Of a stretch of DNA of 64,000 nt, positions 1-9,122 are shown in pieces (position 1 is the stretch's first letter; every line of letters starts with the position of its first letter). The position numbers and the translations under genes were made by a program. The stretch lies in contig ONDA01000007.1 of assembly GCA_900316475.1 (NCBI GenBank), positions 1 through 64,000 on the forward strand. Reading direction: 5' to 3'. Below the pieces are notes generated by a model. It had not been told where the DNA came from and ran no database searches. It saw nothing but the letters and a program-made list of their open reading frames with translations. The stretch is from an uncultured Prevotellaceae bacterium (GTDB taxonomy: Bacteria > Bacteroidota > Bacteroidia > Bacteroidales > Bacteroidaceae).

Positions 1-159
1 AAAGTAGTCCTCAAATAATAGGCAAAAGTATTAATTTTCTAAATTGTGAATTCTCTAACCCCCTGTAATAAAAGGGGTAGGAATCCGTTGGGTGCATACG
101 TCAAAAAGTACTCTTGTACTCCTGTCAAAAAGTACTCCTGGCTGGTATTGTACTCTTGT

Positions 160-1137
160 CTAATAATTGCGCTGGATGACGTACTCGAGGTAGGCTGTCA
201 GGGCGTCTTTAACAGCGATGTCTTTGACATATTTATTGATGAAGACGCGGGCTTCGTCGGCTATCTCCTCCATCCGTCGCTCAGCATACTCTATCCCACC
301 CTGTTCCTTCGTAAACTCCACAAGAACGGCTATTTCATCGGGATTTACGGTGCCTGCTTTCACTTTACGAGCCAACGTCTGCATCGATTCCAGATGCGAG
401 TTGTTCAGCGCATAGATGACGGGCAGTGTCAGCTTGCCTTCTACCATATCGTTACCCGTCGGCTTGCCGATTTCCTTCGAATCAAAATAGTCGAAGATAT
501 CGTCACGGATTTGGAAAATCATTCCGATATTTTGTCCGAATTTTGCAGCGGCAGCTATCTCCTCGTCAGTGGCACCTGCCGACAACGCACCAATCTTCGA
601 ACAAGCCTCGAACAAGGCGGCGGTCTTGTTGTTAATTATCTGATAATAAACGTCTTCTGAAATCTCCTGATTATGAATGTTCGACAGCTGCAAAATCTCA
701 CCGGCGGCCAGCGTCCGTCCCAGTTCGGCCAGCAATTGTATGATTTTCTGATTATCTGTCATTGATACGCGCAGCAAGGCAGAAGAAAGGATATAGTCGC
801 CTACCAAGACGGCCACCTTATTATCATACGTAGCATTCACCGAAGCCTGTCCCCGACGCTCACTACTCTCGTCCACCACATCGTCGTGAACCAGAGAGGC
901 AGTATGCAGCAGTTCAAGACCCACAGCTGCATTCTGCGTAACCTGCGACACACGACCGAAATTCTGCGCCATCAGCAAGATCAGCATCGGACGCATACGC
1001 TTACCACCACGCTGACGGATATGCGAAAGAGCAGAGCCAAGAAGACCGTCACTATGTGTCAACGACGCGTTGAACAACTCCACAAAGTTGTCCAAATCCT
1101 GCACTATTGGCTGCTTTATAAGCGACAAATAATCCAT
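160..1137 (-). CDS. polyprenyl diphosphate synthase (octaprenyl type)
   Basis: Trans-type isoprenyl diphosphate synthase that extends an allylic diphosphate with isopentenyl diphosphate to make the long chain used for menaquinone side chains. Both aspartate-rich motifs are visible: LVHDDVVDESSERRG and FQIRDDIFDYF. These bind the Mg-diphosphate of the two substrates. The length of about 325 residues is normal. I place the start at the ATG at 1137 (MDYLSLIKQ). A longer frame could begin at a TTG at 1158, but that codon lies inside the TAATTTTG promoter box (1156-1163), so it should not be transcribed. The gene is divergent from polA. Chain length cannot be fixed by eye. Confidence 0.9.
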   Translation of the reverse strand: MDYLSLIKQPIVQDLDNFVELFNASLTHSDGLLGSALSHIRQRGGKRMRPMLILLMAQNFGRVSQVTQNAAVGLELLHTASLVHDDVVDESSERRGQASVNATYDNKVAVLVGDYILSSALLRVSMTDNQKIIQLLAELGRTLAAGEILQLSNIHNQEISEDVYYQIINNKTAALFEACSKIGALSAGATDEEIAAAAKFGQNIGMIFQIRDDIFDYFDSKEIGKPTGNDMVEGKLTLPVIYALNNSHLESMQTLARKVKAGTVNPDEIAVLVEFTKEQGGIEYAERRMEEIADEARVFINKYVKDIAVKDALTAYLEYVIQRNY

Positions 1138-1155
1138 ATCGAAAGAATTTTGTGA

Positions 1156-1163
1156 CAAAATTA
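1156..1163 (-). promoter_or_regulatory. -7 box of the polyprenyl synthase promoter
   Basis: Reads TAATTTTG on the minus strand, matching the Bacteroidota -7 consensus TAnnTTTG. It sits about 19 bases ahead of the chosen start codon and rules out the upstream TTG as a start. Confidence 0.6.
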
Positions 1164-1182
1164 GTGAAAATCTTCGGATAAT

Positions 1183-1217
1183 GAGAATTTTTTTAGTAAT
1201 TTTACGCGAAAATTCTC
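1183..1217 (+). repeat. inverted repeat in the polA leader
   Basis: GAGAATTTT (1183-1191) and AAAATTCTC (1209-1217) are perfect complements separated by 17 bases. They end 7 bases before the polA ATG and span a weak TAATTTTA -7 box. It could be an operator or a hairpin masking the start; nothing more can be said. Confidence 0.4.
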
Positions 1218-1224
1218 ACTTGTT

Positions 1225-3990
1225 ATGGATAAACTATTCCTTTTAGACGCTTACGCGCTCATTTACCGGTCGTATTACGCCTTCATCAAGAACCCGCGTA
1301 TCAACTCCAAAGGCCAAAACACATCGGCCATCATCGGCTTCTGTAACACGCTGAACGAGGTGCTACAAAAGGAGCAGCCGACACATATCGGCGTGGCTTT
1401 CGACCCTCACGGGCCGACATTCCGCAGCGAGGCTTTCCCCGCCTACAAAGCCCAACGCGACGCGACGCCAGAGGACATACACAAGGCCGTCCCCATCATC
1501 AAGGATATACTGCGTGCCTACCGCATCCCCATCCTTCAGGTAGACGGTTTCGAGGCCGACGACGTCATCGGGACTCTGGCAAAAAAGGCCGATTCCATCG
1601 GAGTAAAGTGCTATATGCTCACCCCCGATAAGGACTACGGACAGCTGGTTACCGAACTGGCCAACATCTACCGCCCGCGTCACGGTGGCGGCTACGAGGT
1701 GATGGGTCCCAAAGAGGTATGCGAGAAATACGGCATCACTACCCCACTCCAGGTTATCGACCTCCTGGCACTCATGGGCGACTCAGCCGACAACTTCCCG
1801 GGATGTCCCGGCGTTGGCGAGAAAACAGCCGTGAAACTGATTAACGAATTCGGAAGCGTCGAACAACTGCTCTCGCGAACCAGTGAGCTGAAGGGTGCGC
1901 TGCAGAAAAAAGTCACAGAGCATGTCGACGACATTAAGACGAGCTACTTCCTGGCAACCATCAAGACCGATGTCCCCATCGAACTCAATATGGACGAACT
2001 GCGAGTCGTGGAACCCGACGAACAGGAATTGGGTAAAATCTTCACCGAACTGGAGTTTAAGCAGCTGGCAGACAAGATTCTTAAAAAACCTCAAAAATCA
2101 TCAACTCCTGCTAACGGCCAACTCGATTTGTTTACAGAATTTCCGGCTGACGGCCAAGGTGGAGAAGAAAATTCGAGTTTTGAGAGCCTAAAAACAGTGG
2201 CTCACAACTACAAACTCGTTGAAAATGAGGAAGAAATGATTCAGATTCGTGATTATTTCTTGACAAACGAAATTCTCAGTTTAGATACGGAGACCACCTC
2301 AACCTCTGCCATCGATGCCGAATTGGTAGGTTTGAGCTTCGCCGTGAAGGAATTTGAAGCATTTTACGTGCCCGTTCCTGCCGAACGTGAAGAAGCCTTA
2401 AAAATCGTCAATATTTTCAAACCGCTCTACGAAGACCCCAAAATCTTGAAGGTTGGACAGAACTTAAAATACGATTTAGAAGTTTTAAGAAATTATAACA
2501 TTCAGTTACAAGGCCCGATGTGGGACACGATGATTGCCCACTACCTCATCCAGCCCGAGCTGCGTCACAACATGGACTTCATGGCTGAGGTCTACCTCAA
2601 ATACAAAACCATCCACATCGACGAGCTGATAGGACCCAAGGGAAAGAACCAACGCTCCATGCGCGACCTCTCCCCTACCCTCGTCTACGAATATGCTGCT
2701 GAAGATGCGGACGTCACCCTGCGGCTGAAAAACAAACTGGAACCTGAACTGAAGAAGTTTGAGTGCGAGAAGCTGTTCTACGATATCGAGATGCCGCTAA
2801 TGCCCATACTGGCCGAGATGGAGATGAACGGCGTATGCTTAGACGTTGACTCACTGAAGGAAACGTCAACTATTTTGACTAACCGCATGAACGAATTAGA
2901 GAAGCACATCTATGAGTTGGCGGGTCAACAGTTCAATATAGCCTCGCCGAAACAAGTCGGTGAGATTCTCTTCGATAAACTGAAGATTGTGGAGAAGGCC
3001 AAGAAGACAAAGACGGGTCAGTACGTGACGTCGGAAGAAGTGCTGCAACAACTACGCAACAAACACGAGATTGTATCTGACATCTTGGAACACAGAGGTT
3101 TGAAGAAACTTATCGGCACGTATATCGACGCGCTGCCGAAACTGATTAACCCACGAACAGGACACATCCACACATCATTCAACCAGACGGTGACTGCTAC
3201 GGGACGGCTCTCCTCGTCGGACCCCAACCTGCAAAACATTCCCATCCGTGGCGAAGACGGAAAGGAGATTCGCAAAGTGTTTGTTCCCGAGCCTGGTTGT
3301 CTGTTTTTTTCAGCAGACTACAGTCAGATAGAACTGCGCGTGATGGCTCACCTGTCTAACGACCCGCAGATGATTGCCGTCTTCCGCGAGGGGAAGGACT
3401 TGCATGCAGCCACCGCCGCCAACATCTACAAGAAACCCATTGAAGAGGTGACACGCGACGAGCGTACGAAGTCTAAGCGAGCCAATTTCGGCATCATCTA
3501 CGGCATCACCGTCTTCGGACTCGCTGAGCGCTTAGACATCAGCCGCGACGAAGCCAAACAGCTTATTGACGGCTATTTCACCACGTTCCCCGACGTTCAC
3601 GACTATATGGAGCAGGCCAAGCAGACGGCACGTCAGCGAGGCTATGTCACTACCCTATTCGGTCGTCGCCGCTATCTGCCCGACATCAACTCAGCCAACG
3701 CCACCGTGCGCGGCTTTGCCGAGCGCAACGCCATCAACGCGCCCATTCAGGGCACCGCCGCCGACATCATTAAGGTAGCGATGATTCGCATCCACCAGCG
3801 CTTCAAGGCCGAGGGCATCCGCAGCAAGATGATTCTCCAGGTACACGACGAACTCAATTTCTCGGTCTACCCCGAGGAGCGCGAGCAGGTGGAGCGCATC
3901 GTGCTCGAGGAGATGCAGAACGCCTTTCCCCTTAACGTCCCACTGGTCGCCGACTCCGGTTTCGGCGACAACTGGTTGGAGGCGCACTAA
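1225..3990 (+). CDS. polA: DNA polymerase I
   Basis: Repair and Okazaki-fragment-processing polymerase, 921 residues, full length. The N-terminal 5'-3' exonuclease/flap domain (about 1-290) starts LFLLDAYALIYR and holds FEADDVIG near residue 109. The middle 3'-5' exonuclease domain keeps LDTETT near residue 353, so proofreading looks intact, unlike polymerases where this domain is dead. The polymerase domain has motif A (FFSADYSQIELR, near 697), motif B (KRANFGIIYG, near 751) and motif C (LQVHDE, near 872). The ATG at 1225 follows a short leader with a 9-bp inverted repeat. The next gene starts 6 bp after the stop. Confidence 0.97.
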   Translation: MDKLFLLDAYALIYRSYYAFIKNPRINSKGQNTSAIIGFCNTLNEVLQKEQPTHIGVAFDPHGPTFRSEAFPAYKAQRDATPEDIHKAVPIIKDILRAYRIPILQVDGFEADDVIGTLAKKADSIGVKCYMLTPDKDYGQLVTELANIYRPRHGGGYEVMGPKEVCEKYGITTPLQVIDLLALMGDSADNFPGCPGVGEKTAVKLINEFGSVEQLLSRTSELKGALQKKVTEHVDDIKTSYFLATIKTDVPIELNMDELRVVEPDEQELGKIFTELEFKQLADKILKKPQKSSTPANGQLDLFTEFPADGQGGEENSSFESLKTVAHNYKLVENEEEMIQIRDYFLTNEILSLDTETTSTSAIDAELVGLSFAVKEFEAFYVPVPAEREEALKIVNIFKPLYEDPKILKVGQNLKYDLEVLRNYNIQLQGPMWDTMIAHYLIQPELRHNMDFMAEVYLKYKTIHIDELIGPKGKNQRSMRDLSPTLVYEYAAEDADVTLRLKNKLEPELKKFECEKLFYDIEMPLMPILAEMEMNGVCLDVDSLKETSTILTNRMNELEKHIYELAGQQFNIASPKQVGEILFDKLKIVEKAKKTKTGQYVTSEEVLQQLRNKHEIVSDILEHRGLKKLIGTYIDALPKLINPRTGHIHTSFNQTVTATGRLSSSDPNLQNIPIRGEDGKEIRKVFVPEPGCLFFSADYSQIELRVMAHLSNDPQMIAVFREGKDLHAATAANIYKKPIEEVTRDERTKSKRANFGIIYGITVFGLAERLDISRDEAKQLIDGYFTTFPDVHDYMEQAKQTARQRGYVTTLFGRRRYLPDINSANATVRGFAERNAINAPIQGTAADIIKVAMIRIHQRFKAEGIRSKMILQVHDELNFSVYPEEREQVERIVLEEMQNAFPLNVPLVADSGFGDNWLEAH

Positions 3991-3996
3991 ACAAAT

Positions 3997-5007
3997 ATGA
4001 TTATGACCGACGAACAGAACATCATCATCTATCGCACCGCCGACGGACGGGCATCAGTGGCGCTGTATGCCAAGGATGGGAAGATTTGGCTGAACCAGCA
4101 ACAGATGGCAGAGCTTTTTGCCACCTCGAAGCCGAACATTAGCATGCACATAGCTAACATTCTGAAAGAAAAAGAGTTAAACGAAGTTTCAGTTGTTAAG
4201 AATTACTTAACTACTGCCGCCGACGGGAAGAATTACAATGTGGTTTTCTACTCTTTGGAGATGATAATAGCCGTTGGATACAGGGTTCGTGGCATTCGCG
4301 GAACACAGTTCAGACAATGGGCAACGGAACACCTGACGGAGTATCTGGTCAAAGGCTTCACAATGGACGATGAGCGACTGAAGAATCCTGATGGCCGTCC
4401 TGACTATTTCGATGAGCTGCTGGCGCGTATCAGGGACATTCGAGCATCGGAAAAAAGATTCTATCAGAAAGTTCGCGACCTCTTTGCACTCAGCAGCGAC
4501 TACGACAAAACGGACAAAGCCACACAGATGTTCTTCGCAGAGACGCAAAACAAGCTTCTCTATGCCGTTACGCATCAGACAGCCGCTGAACTGATTGTCT
4601 CCCGTGCCGATGCCAACAAGCCCAATATGGGACTGACAACGTGGAAGGGAAGCATCGTTCGTAAAGGCGACATTATCGTAGCCAAGAACTATCTTCAGAA
4701 CGACGAGATTGACTCTCTGAACAGGCTCGTCGACATTTTCCTGACCAGTGCTGAAGAACGCGTGAAAGGCCGGCGTGACCTCACGCTCCAGTATTGGCGC
4801 CAGAATGTGGACAATCTGCTCACGTTCCAAGAAAAAGACATTCTACAGGGCAAGGGCAGTATCTCGAATGCCGAGATGGAAGCCATTGTCCGCAAAGTCT
4901 ATGATGATTTCGATGCAACCCGCAAGAACTACGAAGCACATTTGGCCGACGCTGAAGACATGAAGGCTCTGGAGGACTTGGAGAAGAGTATTATCGAGAC
5001 GCACTAA
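3997..5007 (+). CDS. RhuM-family protein
   Basis: Matches the RhuM family, first named in a Salmonella pathogenicity island; its biochemical role is unknown. The typical N-terminal block is visible (IIIYRTADGRASVALYAKDG, then IWLNQQQMAELF, resembling a winged-helix or BRO-like DNA-binding start), followed by GYRVRGIRGTQFRQWA and a helical C-terminal half rich in charged residues. Length of 336 residues is usual. It begins 6 bp after polA, so it is probably co-transcribed. Its stop overlaps by 4 bp the stop of the convergent pgeF. Family members are patchily distributed and often sit in accessory DNA. Confidence 0.85.
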   Translation: MIMTDEQNIIIYRTADGRASVALYAKDGKIWLNQQQMAELFATSKPNISMHIANILKEKELNEVSVVKNYLTTAADGKNYNVVFYSLEMIIAVGYRVRGIRGTQFRQWATEHLTEYLVKGFTMDDERLKNPDGRPDYFDELLARIRDIRASEKRFYQKVRDLFALSSDYDKTDKATQMFFAETQNKLLYAVTHQTAAELIVSRADANKPNMGLTTWKGSIVRKGDIIVAKNYLQNDEIDSLNRLVDIFLTSAEERVKGRRDLTLQYWRQNVDNLLTFQEKDILQGKGSISNAEMEAIVRKVYDDFDATRKNYEAHLADAEDMKALEDLEKSIIETH

Positions 5008-5762
5008 CCCATCACGATACCCGTAAAGATGCGGCCGGAATTTATGCTGAGACGACGGGCGGAGAAGTAGAGGTCGGGATGCTGGTAGGTGCAGATGGGC
5101 GAGACGCTGATTTGGGCTTCGGGAATGCCGGTGGCGAGGAGTTGCCGACGATTACACGCGGGCAGGTCGATATGCCACCTCTCATCATAACGGCGGCTGA
5201 TAGTTTCCATGGTGAAACCTGCGGCAGAAAAGGCGTCATAGACCTCGTCGCCCACCTCGAAACTCTCAACGTGAATACCAGGACCTATCTGGGCAATGAT
5301 GTCGGCAGGACGGGAGCCGTAAACGGCAGTCATCTGTGCTACGGTCTTCTCGACGATGCGCTTCACTGTTCCCCGCCAACCAGCGTGAATAGCACTGACA
5401 GCACGATGCACTCTGTCGTAGAGCAGCACAGGAATGCAGTCTGCCGTTGACACACCGATACAGAGTCCGCTGACGTTGGTCATCACCGCATCGACACCCT
5501 CAAGCTGCGACTCCTGCGACGTTTCGTCAACAGCCACAATCACCGTCTCATGAACCTGATGAGGCATCAGCAGGCGGCTGTCATCAATGCCTAACAACTC
5601 GCATAACAGCTCACGATTACGTGTTATCGCCTCCTTTGTGTCCCCGCAATAACGGTTGATGTTGAACTCGCCGTAGCTGCCCTGGCTATAGCCGCCCTGG
5701 CGCGTCGTGCTGAAGGCTGTCACGCCCTCGCCGAAGTCATAGAAATGAAGTACTGGTTGCAT
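5004..5762 (-). CDS. pgeF: peptidoglycan editing factor PgeF (YfiH/laccase-domain family)
   Basis: Single-domain protein of 252 residues of the multicopper-oxidase-like YfiH family. Members have been reported to remove wrongly inserted amino acids from peptidoglycan precursors and to act as purine nucleosidases. The zinc ligands are visible: His71 (PHQVHE), Cys109 (STADCIPVLLYD) and His126 (AIHAGWRG). I start at the ATG at 5762 (MQPVLHFYDFGEG). The reading frame stays open further upstream, but that part runs across the divergent promoters and into bcp. A TACTTTTG box lies at 5782-5789. Confidence 0.9.
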   Translation of the reverse strand: MQPVLHFYDFGEGVTAFSTTRQGGYSQGSYGEFNINRYCGDTKEAITRNRELLCELLGIDDSRLLMPHQVHETVIVAVDETSQESQLEGVDAVMTNVSGLCIGVSTADCIPVLLYDRVHRAVSAIHAGWRGTVKRIVEKTVAQMTAVYGSRPADIIAQIGPGIHVESFEVGDEVYDAFSAAGFTMETISRRYDERWHIDLPACNRRQLLATGIPEAQISVSPICTYQHPDLYFSARRLSINSGRIFTGIVMG

Positions 5763-5781
5763 CGTTAATTTTTTTGTTGTG

Positions 5782-5819
5782 CAAAAGTACAAAATATTTA
5801 AAGAATTATCGTATCTTTG
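5782..5819. promoter_or_regulatory. divergent promoters for pgeF and bcp
   Basis: Minus strand: TACTTTTG at 5782-5789, 20 bases ahead of the pgeF ATG. Plus strand: TATCTTTG at 5812-5819, 21 bases ahead of the bcp ATG. Both match TAnnTTTG and face away from each other in the 78-bp gap. Confidence 0.65.
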
Positions 5820-5840
5820 CACCGATAAATAACAAAAACC

Positions 5841-6299
5841 ATGAATATTGGAGACAAAGCGCCCGAAATACTGGGCAAAGACGAGCAGGGACGGGACATC
5901 CGTCTGAGTGACTTTCAAGGACGCAAATTAGTACTATATTTCTATCCAAAGGACAATACCAGCGGCTGCACCGCCGAGGCCTGCAGCCTGCGTGACCATT
6001 ACGAGGAGCTGCAGGGCAGCGGATACGAGGTGGTTGGCGTGAGCAAGGACTCTGCCGCCTCGCACGTGAAGTTTAAGGAGAAGCACTCCCTACCCTTCCC
6101 GCTCATTGCCGACGTCGACAAGACGCTGATGGAGGCGATGGGTGCCTGGGGCGAGAAGACGATGTACGGCAAGAAGACGATGGGCACCATCCGCACCACG
6201 TTTATCATCAACGAGGAGGGTATCATCGAGCAGATTTTTGCCGGCAAGCAGGTAAAGACCAAGGAACACGCCGAACAGATATTGAACAATGGAGAATAA
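5841..6299 (+). CDS. bcp: thioredoxin-dependent thiol peroxidase (Bcp/PrxQ)
   Basis: Atypical 2-Cys peroxiredoxin that reduces hydrogen peroxide and organic hydroperoxides using thioredoxin. Peroxidatic Cys43 and resolving Cys48 sit in SGCTAEACSLRD, the five-residue spacing of the Bcp group. The fold core YFYPKDNTSGCT is canonical. At 152 residues it is full length. Its last 11 bp overlap the start of the SNF2 helicase gene, so the two are probably one transcript with coupled translation. The promoter box TATCTTTG lies at 5812-5819. Confidence 0.95.
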   Translation: MNIGDKAPEILGKDEQGRDIRLSDFQGRKLVLYFYPKDNTSGCTAEACSLRDHYEELQGSGYEVVGVSKDSAASHVKFKEKHSLPFPLIADVDKTLMEAMGAWGEKTMYGKKTMGTIRTTFIINEEGIIEQIFAGKQVKTKEHAEQILNNGE

Positions 6300-9084
6300 C
6301 TTCCTAAGCCAATTCCATAAGACGGCATTCCGCACCACCAACGCGCCAAAGGGACGTGGCAAGACGAATGTGTCTTTCAAGCTGACATTCGACCGAGGCG
6401 CTATGGTGACGGTCGTCGACGATAAAGGTAACGCTATAACTCCCGACTACAAGCAGTATCAGGGTGAGACGTTCAACGTGCTGCGCATCATTGACAACAT
6501 CCGCCAGGAACAGGCTATGCGCATCAGCTGGGACACCGACGAGGACAACGGCATCAGGCTGCACGACTACCCCTACCTGCTGTTTGCCCTACTGCGCTGC
6601 GACAACCTCGTAGACGGCAAGCTGAATCCCCTGAAGGTCAGCGATACCCCCGCCACCGTGCTGCTGCAAATCAATAGCGAGAACGGTCAGTGTACACCTT
6701 CGCTGTTAGCCCGCTGCGAGGGACAGTCGCCTCAGCCGTTCGAGCTGCTGAGCGACGTCTTTGCACTCATCGGCGACACCATCAGCCCCATCGCCTCGCT
6801 TGGCGAAAACTACCTGCGCATCGGCTTCTTCAACGAGCAGTTCCCACGCACGCTATTAGAGCAATACCTGTCGGTGTTCTACTCCTACATCGACAACGTA
6901 GACCTCGACTTCGAGGACTACCAGCTGGTGGTTTCCGAACAAACCATAGAGACCACACCCACCATCATCATCGAGAAGGTAGACGGCGACATGGCGCTCT
7001 ACCTGCGGCTGACATACACCCTGCCGGGTACCGACGCCAACTTTGCCGAGCGCTTCGACCTGACTTGTCTCGCTACGCTGACTATGGAGCACCAGGTGCT
7101 GCTGCGGCGTATCGTCCATACCGACGAGGCACAGGACGAAACCGAGCTCCGCAAGACCATCCTCGCCTACGCTCCCACGAAGACAGCTGCCAAGGACGTC
7201 TGGGACGATGGCGGTGAGTTCATCATCCCGCAGGACGTAGCCGGGCCTTTCCTCCTTCAGGCGCTGCCGCAGCTGGTGCGCCGTTACAAGCTGCTCGGTG
7301 CCGAACGGCTGAAGGAGTACAAGGTGAAGCCCATCGTGCCGAAGATGAACCTGAAGCTGTCGTCGGGCATCGACTTCCTCGAAGGTTCGGCGACGATGAA
7401 TATCGATGGCGAGGAAATGTCGCTACGCTCGTTCCTGCAGCAGTATAACAAGCAGAAGTACGTCACGCTGAGCGACGGCCAGCGCGGACTGGTAGACGAG
7501 CACTACGTGAAGCGCCTGGAGCGCATCTTCCGCAAGGTGGAGAAGGGCGACAAGGTCAAGGTGTCATTCTTCGACCTGCCGGAGATTGAGAACCTGCTGG
7601 CTGAGAAGCTCGAAGGCCAGACCTTCAAGCACTACCGCGAGTTCTACGAGGGCTTCAACCAACTGGCCTCGAAGCGGCTCTCGACGACGGGCGTCAAGGC
7701 CAAGCTGCGCAACTACCAGAAGGAGGGCGTGAAGTGGATCAACTATCTCTACGACAACAACTTCGGCGGCTGCTTAGCCGACGATATGGGACTTGGTAAG
7801 ACGCTGCAGACCATCACCATGCTGACGAAGGTGTACAAAAGACCCACCCCCAACCCCTCCCCTACCCTCATCATCATGCCCCGCTCGCTGCTCTTCAACT
7901 GGCAGGACGAGCTGCAGAAGTTTGCACCCCAGCTGACCTACTACATCTACTACGGTCAGCAGCGCAACCTGAAGGAGGCCATGAAGCAGCAGCTCATCCT
8001 GACCACCTACGCCCTGGTGCGCAACGACATAGAGCAGTTCCGCGAGCAGAAGTTCCACTACATCATCCTCGACGAGTCGCAGAACATCAAGAACCTGCAG
8101 TCGCAGACGACGCAGGCCATCCTGCTACTCAACGGCCAGCACCGCCTGGCACTGAGCGGTACGCCGATAGAGAACAACCTGACGGAGCTTTACTCCCTCT
8201 ACCGCTTCCTCAATCCCGCGATGCTCGGCTCACTCGACGACTTCAACAAGCAGTATGCCGGCCCCATACAGCACGGTGCCGACAAGGAGGCTACGGAGGC
8301 CTTGCGCCGCAAAATCTTCCCCTTCATGCTGCGACGCCTGAAGAAGGACGTGCTCAAGGAGCTGCCCGACCGCACGGAGCAGACACTCTACGTCGAGATG
8401 GACGACAGCCACGCCAAGTTCTACGAGGAGCGCCGCCAGTACTACCAGATGGCCATCCAGCAGAGCATCAAGTCGCAGGGACTGGAGAAGTCGCAGATGA
8501 TGATGTTCCAAGCCCTTTCCGAACTGCGCCGTATCGCCTCCGTGCCCGAGAGTCTGAGCGACGGTGCCATTGCCTCGCCGAAGATTCCGCTGCTCTGCGA
8601 ACAGGTGGAGGAGCTGGTGAGTAGTGGCCACAAGGTGGTCATCTTCTTCAACTTCATTGCCGGCATCGAGCTTGTCGGCGAACGGCTGACGGAACTGGGC
8701 ATAGACTACACGACGATGACCGGCTCCACCCGCGACCGCCGGGCCGTCATCGAACGCTTCCAGAACGACCCCGGCTGCCGTGCCCTGCTGATGACGCTGA
8801 AGACGGGCGGCGTCGGGTTGAACCTCACCGTGGCCGACACCGTCTACATCTTCGAACCGTGGTGGAACAAGGCTGCCGAGGAGCAGGCTATCAACCGTCT
8901 GCACCGCATCGGCCAGAAGGCTAAGGTGCTCAGCTTTGCGCTCATCACCCGCGACACCATCGAGGAGAAGATTCGACTGCTGCAACAGCAGAAACAGGAT
9001 CTGGCCGACAGTCTCATTACTGGCGATGCTGCCATTACGAAGCGGCTGACAGAGGAGGACATTAAGTACATCTTTGGGAATTGA
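6289..9084 (+). CDS. SNF2-family DEAD/DEAH-box helicase
   Basis: Swi2/Snf2-type ATPase of 931 residues. The C-terminal half holds the helicase core: Walker A DDMGLGKT (near 500), DESQ in place of DEAH (near 593), LSGTPIENNLTELYSL (near 623) and the arginine-finger motif RLHRIGQK (near 869). The N-terminal 450 residues show no domain I recognise. Such ATPases translocate on duplex DNA and remodel bound proteins; here the target is unknown. It starts inside the end of bcp and is followed 38 bp later by a large unknown gene. Residues 518-524 (RPTPNPS) are encoded by a GC-rich 21-bp tract that matches one arm of the element found in lgt. Confidence 0.9.
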   Translation: MENNFLSQFHKTAFRTTNAPKGRGKTNVSFKLTFDRGAMVTVVDDKGNAITPDYKQYQGETFNVLRIIDNIRQEQAMRISWDTDEDNGIRLHDYPYLLFALLRCDNLVDGKLNPLKVSDTPATVLLQINSENGQCTPSLLARCEGQSPQPFELLSDVFALIGDTISPIASLGENYLRIGFFNEQFPRTLLEQYLSVFYSYIDNVDLDFEDYQLVVSEQTIETTPTIIIEKVDGDMALYLRLTYTLPGTDANFAERFDLTCLATLTMEHQVLLRRIVHTDEAQDETELRKTILAYAPTKTAAKDVWDDGGEFIIPQDVAGPFLLQALPQLVRRYKLLGAERLKEYKVKPIVPKMNLKLSSGIDFLEGSATMNIDGEEMSLRSFLQQYNKQKYVTLSDGQRGLVDEHYVKRLERIFRKVEKGDKVKVSFFDLPEIENLLAEKLEGQTFKHYREFYEGFNQLASKRLSTTGVKAKLRNYQKEGVKWINYLYDNNFGGCLADDMGLGKTLQTITMLTKVYKRPTPNPSPTLIIMPRSLLFNWQDELQKFAPQLTYYIYYGQQRNLKEAMKQQLILTTYALVRNDIEQFREQKFHYIILDESQNIKNLQSQTTQAILLLNGQHRLALSGTPIENNLTELYSLYRFLNPAMLGSLDDFNKQYAGPIQHGADKEATEALRRKIFPFMLRRLKKDVLKELPDRTEQTLYVEMDDSHAKFYEERRQYYQMAIQQSIKSQGLEKSQMMMFQALSELRRIASVPESLSDGAIASPKIPLLCEQVEELVSSGHKVVIFFNFIAGIELVGERLTELGIDYTTMTGSTRDRRAVIERFQNDPGCRALLMTLKTGGVGLNLTVADTVYIFEPWWNKAAEEQAINRLHRIGQKAKVLSFALITRDTIEEKIRLLQQQKQDLADSLITGDAAITKRLTEEDIKYIFGN
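7841..7861 (+). repeat. solo arm of the lgt-type palindromic element inside the SNF2 gene
   Basis: Twenty-one bases starting GACCCACCCCC match the left arm of the lgt element (15543-15563) at all but one position. Here the tract is in frame between the Walker A motif and the next helicase motif, encoding RPTPNPS. No second arm is seen nearby. Confidence 0.45.
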
Positions 9085-9121
9085 AAATTGAAGATTGAAC
9101 ATTGAAGATTGAAGGTTGAAG
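9080..9121 (+). repeat. heptamer tandem repeat between the SNF2 gene and its partner
   Basis: Six tandem 7-base units of the form RTTGAAN (mostly ATTGAAG) fill the gap and end one base before the ATG at 9123. The array also contains the stop codon of the helicase gene. A similar heptamer array (AGTGAAG) lies between acpP and fabF. Confidence 0.75.
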
Positions 9122-9122
9122 A

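Noticed and set aside
100-140. Direct repeat GTCAAAAAGTACTC (100-113 and 124-137) near the left edge as a regulatory site
   Set aside because: Two copies 24 bp apart, just past the end of the polyprenyl synthase gene. There is no gene to regulate within view and no symmetry, so no function can be suggested.
1138-1158. TTG start seven codons upstream for the polyprenyl synthase
   Set aside because: The TTG lies within the TAATTTTG promoter box on the same strand. The ATG at 1137 is used.
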